A stretch of 22,744 nucleotides of DNA, from contig LWDN01000016.1 in assembly GCA_002083515.1 (NCBI GenBank), forward strand, positions 1-22,744. Reading direction: 5' to 3'. The notes under the pieces are model-generated. The model made no database searches and was not told where the DNA came from. It worked only from the letters and a program-made list of their open reading frames with translations. This document shows positions 14,840 through 21,396 of this stretch, one piece after another. Each line of letters opens with the position of its first letter. Within the stretch, counting starts at the first letter, position 1. A program made the position numbers and the translations under genes. This stretch comes from Proteobacteria bacterium HN_bin10. Its GTDB lineage: Bacteria; Pseudomonadota; Alphaproteobacteria; Caulobacterales; Aquidulcibacteraceae.

Positions 14840-15853
14840 ATGCCGCATTGGAACCGTCCCGATCCGCTGACGCGCGACTTGATTCACTTGATCAATGCGC
14901 GCCGCCACGATCACGGTGACGCGGACGCCGCCGTCGAGACGCTGCAAGCGTTTTTGGATCAGGATCGGGAAGACGATCTGCTCACCGTGCTGGCGGCGCT
15001 GGATGAGGAAATGGCCGAATGGTTGTTCGACCTGCTGGCCGAAGCCGCGTGTTCCATCATGCAGGACGGCGAGCCGGACGAACGGCCCACCTATGCCGTG
15101 CTTGGCGCGCTGGAACTGCCCTTGCAGGCTAATTTGCCGACGCCGCTGCGGCTGCGGGTCGATCCCGTCGCCACGGCGGACCTTCTGCACAAGCACTTGC
15201 ATCTGCCGCCAGGCACCGTGGTGCGGACGGAGGCCCGCTTGCTGACGGACGCGACCCTGGATCTCTTCACGCTGCACAACCTGTTCGATCACACATCGAG
15301 CCTGGCCGAAACGTCCCGGCGCCATCCCTTGGCCCACCGGCTGCACGCGCCGGTGGAATCGACGGCCTATCTCTTGTTCGAATTGATGGGGTCGCCGGAG
15401 CCCGGGTTGCCGGAGTCGTTGGACGACGAGGACCGCCGGCTGTTGCTGGCCGGCCTCGTCGCGCAATGTCCCGAGTTGGCGTCGGCCCCGCACATGCTCG
15501 AAGCGCCGGTCTTCGCCGCCTACGCCATGTTCGATGCGCAGAACGCCGTGCGCCTGCACCGGCTGGCCGACGAGACGATCGCCGTCTGGCGCGAGCTCGA
15601 TCCGATCGTGCGCAGCCGGACGATCGTCCACCTCCATACTCAATGCGGCAACGGCGTCTACATGCCGGTCTGGACCGATCTTTTCGATCCGGAATTGCCG
15701 GAGGATCACGGCCCGGTCTGGACGTCGCCGGACGTCTGGGTTTTTACCGCGGACCTGCCGATCGAATGGCCGGGGGAGATGCTGACCAATCGGCTGCTGG
15801 CCGAGGGCTGCACGCGGTTCGAAAATCACATCGTCGAAGCGCCGGACAACTGA
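14840..15853 (+). CDS. hypothetical protein of unrecognised family
   Basis: I do not recognise this 337-residue protein. It is acidic and Leu-rich with no signal peptide or membrane span. The first 80 residues look like helical repeats (TLQAFLDQDREDDLLTVL, EEMAEWLFDLLAEAAC). Later landmarks are HKHLHLPPGTVVRTEARLL (about 113-131), an ATL-rich stretch LDLFTLHNLFDHTSS, and a conserved-looking C-terminal block: HLHTQCGNGVYMPVWTDLF (about 268-286), PVWTSPDVWVF and a tail with NHIVEAPDN. A strong GGAGG site (14830-14834) five bases before the ATG supports the start. Normal codon use and clean frame indicate a real gene. It stands alone between a terminator-like hairpin and a symmetrical hairpin, so context gives no role. 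Confidence 0.8.
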   Translation: MPHWNRPDPLTRDLIHLINARRHDHGDADAAVETLQAFLDQDREDDLLTVLAALDEEMAEWLFDLLAEAACSIMQDGEPDERPTYAVLGALELPLQANLPTPLRLRVDPVATADLLHKHLHLPPGTVVRTEARLLTDATLDLFTLHNLFDHTSSLAETSRRHPLAHRLHAPVESTAYLLFELMGSPEPGLPESLDDEDRRLLLAGLVAQCPELASAPHMLEAPVFAAYAMFDAQNAVRLHRLADETIAVWRELDPIVRSRTIVHLHTQCGNGVYMPVWTDLFDPELPEDHGPVWTSPDVWVFTADLPIEWPGEMLTNRLLAEGCTRFENHIVEAPDN

Positions 15854-15862
15854 ATTGTCCGG
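15842..15862. repeat. perfect inverted repeat between convergent genes
   Basis: CCGGACAA (15842-15849) and TTGTCCGG (15855-15862) form a perfect 8-base-pair stem with a 5-base loop, over the stop codon of the plus-strand gene and 29 bases past the end of the convergent minus-strand gene. There is no T-run on either side, so it may act as a bidirectional 3' stabiliser or weak terminator. A second small stem, GATTC/GAATC, follows within 25 bases. Confidence 0.45.
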
Positions 15863-15891
15863 TATCGCCTCTCGCGATTCTTCGGGAATCC

Positions 15892-16272
15892 CTACCGCCG
15901 TCCTCCGATTCCTAACCCTCCGGAAGGGGCGGGCCCGCTCGGCCCGCCTGACGTCGTCGCATTCGACGGGCCACTGCCTTGGGGCGATGGAATCGAAAGG
16001 CGGTTTGGCAGGAGGGGAATGAGCGCCTGATTGTTGGGTGCGGCATGGGCGGGAGAGCGCGGCACGCTCTGGCTTGGGGTGAGCCTCTCCGGCTGCTGCC
16101 GGCGGCCATCTGATGGTGGACCGAATCCGTCCAGCGGACTGCGGTCGTCCGAACTGCCGCCGGACTGAGCCCAGCTTGCAGTGGCGGCAAGAGGCCAACC
16201 GATCGCGAGGGCCATGACGAGGGACCAGAGCGACCGGAGAAGGCACGTACGGCCCTGTTTCGATCGGTGCAT
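15892..16272 (-). CDS. small secreted Pro/Gly/Ser-rich protein
   Basis: A 126-residue protein with a basic N-terminus, a hydrophobic segment (LVMALAIGWPLAATA) and a likely signal peptidase site after SWA at residue 35. The mature part is low in complexity, rich in Pro, Ser and Gly, with no Cys and no recognisable domain (PSGPAPSGGLGIGGRR at the end). It is probably periplasmic or envelope-associated and disordered. A GGAGG-type ribosome site lies a few bases before the ATG, and it begins 13 bases after the stop of the PHP-domain gene, so it looks like the last gene of that transcript. Function unknown; low-complexity content means the coding call is moderately secure. Confidence 0.62.
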   Translation of the reverse strand: MHRSKQGRTCLLRSLWSLVMALAIGWPLAATASWAQSGGSSDDRSPLDGFGPPSDGRRQQPERLTPSQSVPRSPAHAAPNNQALIPLLPNRLSIPSPQGSGPSNATTSGGPSGPAPSGGLGIGGRR

Positions 16273-16285
16273 GTGCCCTCCGGAG

Positions 16286-17143
16286 CTAGGCGGCAGCGGC
16301 TTTTTGGAGAGGCTCCAGCAGCTTGGGCGACACTTTCAGCCCGCCGCGGCCGACGCCCACTTCGATGTCCGGCTTGGTGACACCGTGAAAATCGCTGCCG
16401 CCGGTGACGAGGAGGTCCAGCCGTTTGGCGATATTTAGGTATTCGCTCGTCTGAGATTTTTTGTGGGTGCTGTAGTGGACTTCGATGCCGCCGAGCCCCT
16501 CGTTCTTCAATGTCTGGCAGAGGGTCAGGAGGCCCTGCTCGTTCAGTTTCGTCCAGAGGGGGTGGGCCAGCACCGGCACGCCGCCCGCTTCCCTAATCCA
16601 GCGAATCGCCTCGGCCGGCTCCGGAAGCTCTCGGGCGACATGGGCCGGTCGGCCCTCGGCTAAATAGCGGTCGAAGGCTTCCTTGGCCGACTGGACATAC
16701 CCCTTCTGCATCAAGACCCGCGCGATGTGCGGCCGGCCGACCGATTCCGTGCCGGCGAGGGCCGCCACTTCCTCGTACGTGATCTCCATATCCAGCGCGC
16801 GCAAGCGCTCGATGATGCGGGGATTCCGGTCGCGCCGGCCGGCCCGCAACTGCGCCAGGCGGTCGGCCAGCGTACGATCGGACACGTCCAGATAATAGCC
16901 GAGCATGTGGAGTTCGCTGTCTCCGTAGCGGGAACTGATTTCGACGCCGGGAATGACCTCGATCCCCACCGCGCGGCCGGCTTCCGCAGCCTCCGCTATG
17001 CCGCTGAGAATGTCGTGGTCGGTAATGGCGAGGGCGACAACCGATGCCTGTTTGGCCAAGGCCACGACTTCGGCCGGAGGGAGACTCCCGTCCGAATGGG
17101 TCGTGTGCAGGTGCAAGTCGATTCTGGAGGCGGTCGGCGGCAT
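16286..17143 (-). CDS. PHP-domain phosphoesterase (YciV/RnmA-like)
   Basis: PHP-domain proteins of this type hydrolyse 3',5'-nucleoside bisphosphates or trim RNA 5' ends (RNase AM) using a trinuclear metal site. The 285-residue product has the full metal-ligand set in order: HLHTTHSDG with His11, His13 and Asp18; ITDHD (Asp42, His43, Asp44); PGVEISS (Glu68); LHMLGYYLD (His79); VLAHPLW; and GSDFHG near the C-terminus. This is the free-standing YciV arrangement, without a DNA polymerase. The ATG at 17143 lies one base after the stop of the FolB fusion gene, showing close coupling; an open stretch upstream belongs to that gene. The exact substrate is inferred from family resemblance. Confidence 0.92.
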   Translation of the reverse strand: MPPTASRIDLHLHTTHSDGSLPPAEVVALAKQASVVALAITDHDILSGIAEAAEAGRAVGIEVIPGVEISSRYGDSELHMLGYYLDVSDRTLADRLAQLRAGRRDRNPRIIERLRALDMEITYEEVAALAGTESVGRPHIARVLMQKGYVQSAKEAFDRYLAEGRPAHVARELPEPAEAIRWIREAGGVPVLAHPLWTKLNEQGLLTLCQTLKNEGLGGIEVHYSTHKKSQTSEYLNIAKRLDLLVTGGSDFHGVTKPDIEVGVGRGGLKVSPKLLEPLQKAAAA

Positions 17144-17144
17144 G

Positions 17145-18089
17145 TTAGGCGGGGGTCCTCTCCGTGTCTCTTTGGGTCGTACGGGCGGCCAAGCGGGCGG
17201 TGAAGGCGGCAGTGCCCGCGCTTCCCTGGTGATCGCCTTCATCGTAATGCACGACGTGCAAGCCCTTGGTTAAATGGAGCAGCTCGTTCGGTTCCAGGCA
17301 GAATTCCCGCCGCCGGGGGTGCTGGCGCAGCCGGTGGTTTTCGACCGTGAAGGTTTCGTAGATGAGCACGCCCCCCGGCTTCAAGGCCCTGAGCAGGGCC
17401 GGGATCAGCGGGCGGTGCAGATAAAAAAAGACGATGATCCCCTCGTAAGCCTTGGCAGGCAGTGCGGGGATGGGCCCTCCGTCCGCTTCCAAGTCGAGTG
17501 TGCGGACCGTGAGGCCCGTTATGCCCCTCTTCACCGCCGCTTCACGCAGGCTGTGCAAGGCCTGGTCATCGCGATCCAGCCCCTCCACGCGGTAGCCGCG
17601 TGAGGCGAGGAAGAGGGCGTTCCGGCCTGTGCCGCAGGCGACGTCGAGCACGGCGCCTTTGGGAATCAGATGAGCCTGTTCGAGCAGAAAGTCGGCTGGC
17701 GGCGGATCGCCGGGCGCGTCGGTGCGGCGCCGCGTCACCGTGACTCCTACGGAGCCTGTGACACCGGGCACGGGAGGAATCGTTTTTCTGACCCAGAGTC
17801 GGATCGACTGGATCGGATACCGAGCCAAGAGGATGTCAGCCAGGCGTGCGCCGAAGGTTTCGAGCAGGGCATGGGATTCCGTTTCGCCGACGGCCGTGAT
17901 CGTCTCGGCGATGGCGGCGTAGTCCACGGCCTGGGCGATGTCATCCGATTTGGCGGCCGAGTGCAGGCCGGTGCGAGGATATTCGAGTTCTACGTCGACA
18001 GTGATCGGCTGGGGGCGGGCCCGTTCCTCAGAGGTGACGCCGCATCGTGCCAGGAATTCGAGCCGTTCGATCTTGACGGTATCGGACAT
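17145..18089 (-). CDS. dihydroneopterin aldolase (FolB) fused to a class I SAM-dependent methyltransferase
   Basis: A 314-residue two-domain protein. Residues 1-120 are FolB, which splits dihydroneopterin to 6-hydroxymethyl-dihydropterin in folate synthesis: IERLEFLARCGVTSEERARPQ with catalytic-type Glu, SAAKSDDIAQAVDYAAIAETI, and IRLWVRKTIPPVPGVTGSVGV with Lys102 at the position of the catalytic Lys. After a Pro-rich hinge (121-133), residues 134-314 form a Rossmann methyltransferase of the TehB/tellurite-resistance type, with motif I VLDVACGTGRNALFLASRGY (147-166), VEGLDRDD, and LKPGGVLIYETF. Both domains look intact. The start at 18089 (MSDTVKIE) matches FolB N-termini; an in-frame ATG at 18149 lies upstream of the predicted promoter. 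The methyltransferase substrate is unknown. Confidence 0.9.
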   Translation of the reverse strand: MSDTVKIERLEFLARCGVTSEERARPQPITVDVELEYPRTGLHSAAKSDDIAQAVDYAAIAETITAVGETESHALLETFGARLADILLARYPIQSIRLWVRKTIPPVPGVTGSVGVTVTRRRTDAPGDPPPADFLLEQAHLIPKGAVLDVACGTGRNALFLASRGYRVEGLDRDDQALHSLREAAVKRGITGLTVRTLDLEADGGPIPALPAKAYEGIIVFFYLHRPLIPALLRALKPGGVLIYETFTVENHRLRQHPRRREFCLEPNELLHLTKGLHVVHYDEGDHQGSAGTAAFTARLAARTTQRDTERTPA

Positions 18090-18095
18090 GGGCGC

Positions 18096-18125
18096 ATGAT
18101 GAGGGATGGCTGCCGGTTCCGTCAA
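18096..18125 (-). promoter_or_regulatory. candidate promoter for the folB-fusion/PHP operon, possibly leaderless
   Basis: On the minus strand TTGACG (plus 18120-18125), an 18-base spacer and CATCAT (18096-18101). The expected start falls at the A of the ATG at 18089, so the message may be leaderless, agreeing with the lack of a ribosome site. The -10 has four of six matches. Confidence 0.35.
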
Positions 18126-18139
18126 GAATGTTGCTTGAC
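18121..18139. promoter_or_regulatory. inverted repeat linking two divergent -35 boxes
   Basis: GTCAAG (18121-18126) and CTTGAC (18134-18139) form a perfect inverted repeat with a 7-base centre. Each arm overlaps the -35 box of one of the divergent folB and moaC promoters. It could be an operator controlling both, or simply the mirror image of two good -35 boxes. Confidence 0.35.
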
Positions 18140-18164
18140 TCCTTTTCAAGACGACTTTTATAAT
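18135..18164 (+). promoter_or_regulatory. strong sigma70-type promoter for the moa operon
   Basis: TTGACT (18135-18140), an 18-base spacer and consensus -10 TATAAT (18159-18164). The predicted start near 18171 gives a leader of about 32 bases before moaC, too short for a molybdenum-cofactor riboswitch. Confidence 0.65.
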
Positions 18165-18202
18165 TCATTCCCTCGTCGGCGCCAAAACCCGGCGATTTTG
18201 CG

Positions 18203-18706
18203 ATGAAAATGGCTGAGTTCACGCACTTCAACGAATCGGGTCGGGCGCGGATGGTGGATGTGTCCGCCAAGCCGTCCACCGAACGGTCCGCCACCGCCCA
18301 GGCGAAGGTCTTCATGCTCCCGGGCACGCTGAAAAAAATCCGGCAGGGGAAAATCGCCAAGGGAGACGTGCTGGCCGTGGCCCAGGTCGCCGGGGTGATG
18401 GGCGCTAAACGCACGCCGGACCTGATTCCCATGTGCCATCCGCTGTTATTGTCGAGTGTGGACATTGCCTTCGAGGAGACGTCCCGGCCCGATCGCCGGG
18501 GCCGCTGCGCCATCACGATCACGGCGACGGCCAAGACCACCGGACCGACCGGCGTCGAAATGGAAGCCATGACGGCGGCGTCGGTGGCGGCGCTGACGAT
18601 CTACGACATGTGCAAAGCCGTGGACAAGGGCATGGAGTTCGGCGACATCTGCCTGCTCGCCAAGTCCGGCGGCAAGTCGGGTCTCTATCAGCGCACAGCC
18701 GGGTGA
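18203..18706 (+). CDS. moaC: cyclic pyranopterin monophosphate synthase MoaC
   Basis: MoaC turns the 3',8-cyclo-GTP product made by MoaA into cyclic pyranopterin monophosphate, the first stable molybdenum-cofactor intermediate. The 167-residue product has the family's opening MVDVSAKPSTERSA, the active-site block LIPMCHPLLLSSVD (about 74-87) and GVEMEAMTAASVAALTIYDMCKAVDKGM (about 116-143), which contains the Asp and Lys of the catalytic site. The length is normal. The ATG at 18203 has no clear ribosome site and a second ATG follows two codons later, so the start may shift by six bases. First gene of moaC-moaD-moaE-moaA, six bases ahead of moaD. Confidence 0.97.
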   Translation: MKMAEFTHFNESGRARMVDVSAKPSTERSATAQAKVFMLPGTLKKIRQGKIAKGDVLAVAQVAGVMGAKRTPDLIPMCHPLLLSSVDIAFEETSRPDRRGRCAITITATAKTTGPTGVEMEAMTAASVAALTIYDMCKAVDKGMEFGDICLLAKSGGKSGLYQRTAG

Positions 18707-18712
18707 GCCAGG

Positions 18713-18988
18713 ATGGGAAGCGAGCACGCCACCGTGACGGTCAAGTTGTTCGGCGTGACCAAGTCGCTGGCCGGAAGCCGAGGCGATCTGGCCATCCCGC
18801 TGGCGGTGGGCGGACGGGTCAAAGACTTGGTGGCCCTGTTGGATGCGGCGCATCCGCAGCTCGGCGAATTGATTCACAAGAAAAAGGTGCTGGTCTCGGT
18901 CAACCAAGAGATCGCGCACGACGACACGACGATTCAGGCCGGCGACGAAATCGCGTTGCTGCCGCCGTTTGCCGGAGGGGCCGTATGA
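18713..18988 (+). CDS. moaD: molybdopterin synthase sulfur-carrier subunit MoaD, with two residues after the diglycine
   Basis: MoaD is the ubiquitin-fold small subunit of molybdopterin synthase; its C-terminal glycine is adenylated by MoeB and converted to thiocarboxylate. The 91-residue product has the expected beta-grasp pattern (VTVKLFGVTKSLAG, VNQEIAHDDTTIQAGDEIALLPPFAGG). The tail is unusual: PPFAGG is followed by Ala-Val before the stop, whereas canonical MoaD ends exactly at GG. As read, the diglycine is masked and would need trimming. The final GTATGA contains the ATGA overlap with moaE. It begins six bases after moaC. A sequencing error cannot be excluded, but the downstream overlap argues against a frame problem. 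Confidence 0.92.
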   Translation: MGSEHATVTVKLFGVTKSLAGSRGDLAIPLAVGGRVKDLVALLDAAHPQLGELIHKKKVLVSVNQEIAHDDTTIQAGDEIALLPPFAGGAV

Positions 18989-19482
18989 CGACGAAAACCG
19001 ATCAGCCGACGGACCGGACAAAGGCCGAAGAGGCCGCTCGCACGGGCGACGACGTAGACCACATGCTGGTTCGTATCCAGCGCGAAAATTTTTCGGTCGA
19101 CGCGGAGATCGAGCGGGTCAAGCGCCGCTCGAAACGGATCGGCGGCATCGCGACGTTCTTGGGCACGGCGCGGGACCGTTCCAAGGGCCGGGACGTGAGC
19201 AGCCTCACCTTCGAGCATTACGAGGGCATGGCCCAGAAAAAACTGCGGGAAATTCGCGAGCGGGCGCTCAAGGACTTCGACGTGCTGGAGGTGCTGGTCC
19301 TGCACCGCTACGGCGACATCGACATCGGCGAGAACATTGTTCTGATCGTCGTCGGGGCCGAACACCGGGCCGAGGCCTTCCGGGCCTGCAAATGGTGCAT
19401 CGACGAACTCAAGCAGATCACGCCGATCTGGAAGCGCGAGCAGACGCCGGACGGCGACGTCTGGGTCGAGGAGCATCCATGA
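18985..19482 (+). CDS. moaE: molybdopterin synthase catalytic subunit MoaE
   Basis: MoaE is the large subunit that inserts two sulfurs, delivered by MoaD, into cyclic pyranopterin monophosphate. The 165-residue product carries the family core: GGIATFLGTARDRSKG, LTFEHYEGMAQKKLREI, VLVLHRYGDIDIGENIVLIVV, HRAEAFRACKWCIDELKQ and the catalytic block ITPIWKREQTPDGDVWVEEHP, with both expected Lys residues. An acidic extension of about 25 residues precedes the usual start (MLVRIQRENFSV); I keep the longer form because its ATG overlaps the moaD stop as ATGA. Its own stop overlaps moaA the same way, so moaD, moaE and moaA appear translationally coupled. Confidence 0.96.
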   Translation: MTTKTDQPTDRTKAEEAARTGDDVDHMLVRIQRENFSVDAEIERVKRRSKRIGGIATFLGTARDRSKGRDVSSLTFEHYEGMAQKKLREIRERALKDFDVLEVLVLHRYGDIDIGENIVLIVVGAEHRAEAFRACKWCIDELKQITPIWKREQTPDGDVWVEEHP

Positions 19483-20540
19483 CGTCTCGGCCGCTTCCCG
19501 CGGCTCCGTCCGTTCCGGACACCTTCGGCCGGCCCTTGAAGAGCCTGCGGCTGTCGGTGACCGATCGGTGCAACTTGCGCTGCAAGTACTGCATGCCGGA
19601 AGAGGACTATGCCTGGCTGCCCCGCGAAACCCTCCTGAGCTTCGAGGAAATCTACGCCCTGACAGATCTGTTCACCGAGCTCGGCGTGGACAAGGTCCGC
19701 TTGACAGGCGGCGAGCCCCTGCTGCGGCGCGACCTGCCGGCCTTGATCCGCATGCTCCGCAGCCATGCCCGCATCACCGACCTGGCCTTGACCACCAATG
19801 GCATTCTCTTGAACGAGCAGGCGGAAGCCCTCCGGGACGCCGGCCTGCACCGGTTGACGATCAGCCTCGACACCTTGAAGCCGGAGCGGTTCAAGACGCT
19901 CACCCGGCGGGACACTTTGGCCCAAGTGCTCGACGGTATCGAGATGGCCCTCGGGGTGGGCTTCCAAGGTCTCAAGCTCGATACGGTCGTCATGCGCGGC
20001 TTCAACGACGACGAGTTGGCCGATCTCATCGAATACGGCCGCCGCTTCCGCGCCGAAGTTCGCTTCATCGAATATATGGACGTGGGCGGGGCGACCGACT
20101 GGTCCCTTGCGAAGGTCTATTCGCGCGATGCCATGCTGGAGACCCTCGGCCGGCGCTACGGCCGGATCGAACCCATTGTCGAAGTCTCGTCCGCTCCGGC
20201 ACAGCGGTATCGGCTGCCGGACGGCCTGACCTTCGGCATCATCGCGTCGACCACAGCGCCCTTTTGCGCAACCTGCGACCGGAGCCGGCTCACGGCCGAC
20301 GGCCTCTGGTATCTCTGCCTCTACGCCAAAGACGGCACGGACCTGCGCGAACCGCTACGGGGCGGCGTATCCCGCGAGGCCATCAAAGATCTCATCCGGA
20401 ACGGCTGGGCGCAGCGCAAGGACCGGGGTGCCGAGGAACGCAAAGCGCTCGAACCGCTGGGGCTCCGGGAAGAACGGTTGATCGAAGTCCAACGCCTCAG
20501 GGCCGATCCTCACCTCGAAATGCACGCCAGGGGCGGATGA
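19479..20540 (+). CDS. moaA: GTP 3',8-cyclase MoaA (radical SAM)
   Basis: MoaA uses S-adenosylmethionine and two 4Fe-4S clusters to convert GTP to 3',8-cyclo-GTP, the first step of molybdenum-cofactor synthesis. The 353-residue product has the radical SAM motif CNLRCKYC (Cys31, Cys35, Cys38), SAM-binding VRLTGGEPLLR, TTNGILL and SLDTL, and the second-cluster motif CATC plus Cys280 (CxxC-x13-C, from residue 263). The chain ends in the essential Gly-Gly. About 20 residues more than the E. coli enzyme lie between the second cluster and the C-terminus. The ATG overlaps the moaE stop as ATGA. Its TGA overlaps a possible 11-codon minigene. Confidence 0.97.
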   Translation: MTSRPLPAAPSVPDTFGRPLKSLRLSVTDRCNLRCKYCMPEEDYAWLPRETLLSFEEIYALTDLFTELGVDKVRLTGGEPLLRRDLPALIRMLRSHARITDLALTTNGILLNEQAEALRDAGLHRLTISLDTLKPERFKTLTRRDTLAQVLDGIEMALGVGFQGLKLDTVVMRGFNDDELADLIEYGRRFRAEVRFIEYMDVGGATDWSLAKVYSRDAMLETLGRRYGRIEPIVEVSSAPAQRYRLPDGLTFGIIASTTAPFCATCDRSRLTADGLWYLCLYAKDGTDLREPLRGGVSREAIKDLIRNGWAQRKDRGAEERKALEPLGLREERLIEVQRLRADPHLEMHARGG

Positions 20541-20572
20541 ACGGCACGCGCCGTCCGCCGCCGTACGCATGA
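20537..20572 (+). other. possible 11-codon minigene bridging moaA and the permease gene
   Basis: An ATG overlapping the moaA stop as ATGA opens a frame of 11 codons (MNGTRRPPPYA) whose TGA in turn overlaps the ATG of the permease gene at 20569 as ATGA. The permease start has no ribosome site of its own, so termination-reinitiation through this short frame could deliver ribosomes. It holds three consecutive Pro codons, which may slow ribosomes. It may equally be chance. Confidence 0.3.
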
Positions 20573-21261
20573 CCGAACCGGGACTGATCACTTTGGCCGG
20601 TGTAGGGCTCTTGATGGGAGCCCGGCACGCGCTCGACGCGGACCATCTGGCCGCGGTCTCCACCCTCGTGGCCGATCGACGCGATTGGCGGGCCTCGGGC
20701 TGGATCGGTTTTTGGTGGGGCTGCGGGCATACGGCCATGTTGCTGGCAGTCGGGCTGGCGGTGTTGCTGCTGAACCTCACGATTCCCGCGGCGCTCGCGC
20801 AGGGGTTCGAGTTTCTCGTCGGGGCCATGTTGGTCGCCTTGGGCGGATCGTTGTGCGCTGCGCTGATCCGGGAGGGCTGGCATCTCCACCGGCACGATCA
20901 CGATGGCGTCGCGCACGTGCATTGGCACAGCCATCGCCGCGGCGCGGCGCACCAGCACAGCCACGAGGCGCCGCCGGCCAGGCCGCTTGTCGTGGGCATG
21001 GTCCACGGGCTCGCTGGTTCGGCGGCGCTCATGCTCCTGGTGGTGGCGTCGATCCATTCGGTCTGGGAGGGGCTGGCCTACATCGTCGTCTTCGGCCTCG
21101 GCTCCATTGCCGGCATGGTCGGCGTCGGTCTTTTGATCGGGTATCCGCTGGCCGCGACGGGCGCCTCCGGCCCGGCCGCCCGTCTGGTCGTTCGCGGACT
21201 GGCCAGCTTGGGCAGCATCGGCTTGGGGCTGACGCTGATGGCCAAGATCGCGTTTGGATAG
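20569..21261 (+). CDS. nickel/cobalt-type membrane permease (NiCoT/UreH-like) with His-rich loop
   Basis: A 230-residue integral membrane protein with about six hydrophobic segments. The first carries HALDADH (residues 20-26), the HX4DH signature of nickel/cobalt permeases, and GCGHTAMLL near 51-59 is the second family motif. Between spans three and four (residues 105-132) a soluble loop holds 11 His, suited to binding Ni, Co or Zn. Later GMVHGLAGSAALMLLV resembles UreH/NiCoT members. I infer a metal transporter, ion uncertain; export is also possible in this superfamily. It follows moaA by 28 bases on the same strand and may be co-transcribed, though nickel has no direct part in molybdopterin synthesis. 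Confidence 0.85.
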   Translation: MTEPGLITLAGVGLLMGARHALDADHLAAVSTLVADRRDWRASGWIGFWWGCGHTAMLLAVGLAVLLLNLTIPAALAQGFEFLVGAMLVALGGSLCAALIREGWHLHRHDHDGVAHVHWHSHRRGAAHQHSHEAPPARPLVVGMVHGLAGSAALMLLVVASIHSVWEGLAYIVVFGLGSIAGMVGVGLLIGYPLAATGASGPAARLVVRGLASLGSIGLGLTLMAKIAFG

Positions 21262-21321
21262 GGCCTGGCCGCGTCGTCGGCGCCGCTGCGCCAGATGTGG
21301 CCTCTGAAAAATACAAGGTTT

Positions 21322-21339
21322 CGTGCGCGGTTTCGCACG
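21322..21339. repeat. short inverted repeat in the space before the MBL-fold gene
   Basis: CGTGCG (21322-21327) and CGCACG (21334-21339) form a perfect 6-base-pair stem; the copies also sit within a direct repeat of GGTTTCG (21317-21323 and 21329-21335). A weak -10 like TATGGT follows at 21343-21348. It could be a regulatory site or a weak terminator for the permease gene; there is no T-run. Confidence 0.3.
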
Positions 21340-21396
21340 TCTTATGGTAAGGTTCCCGAACGTTTGCGGCGCATTCGGTTGCACGTTCGATAGCGA

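Noticed and set aside
14645..16246. A 533-codon minus-strand frame antisense to the 337-residue protein gene
   Set aside because: The plus-strand frame has a strong ribosome site and balanced composition; the antisense product is rich in Arg, Gln and His and crosses two hairpins.
18165..18202. Possible molybdenum-cofactor riboswitch before moaC
   Set aside because: The predicted leader is about 32 bases, far too short for that RNA, and shows no suitable pairing.
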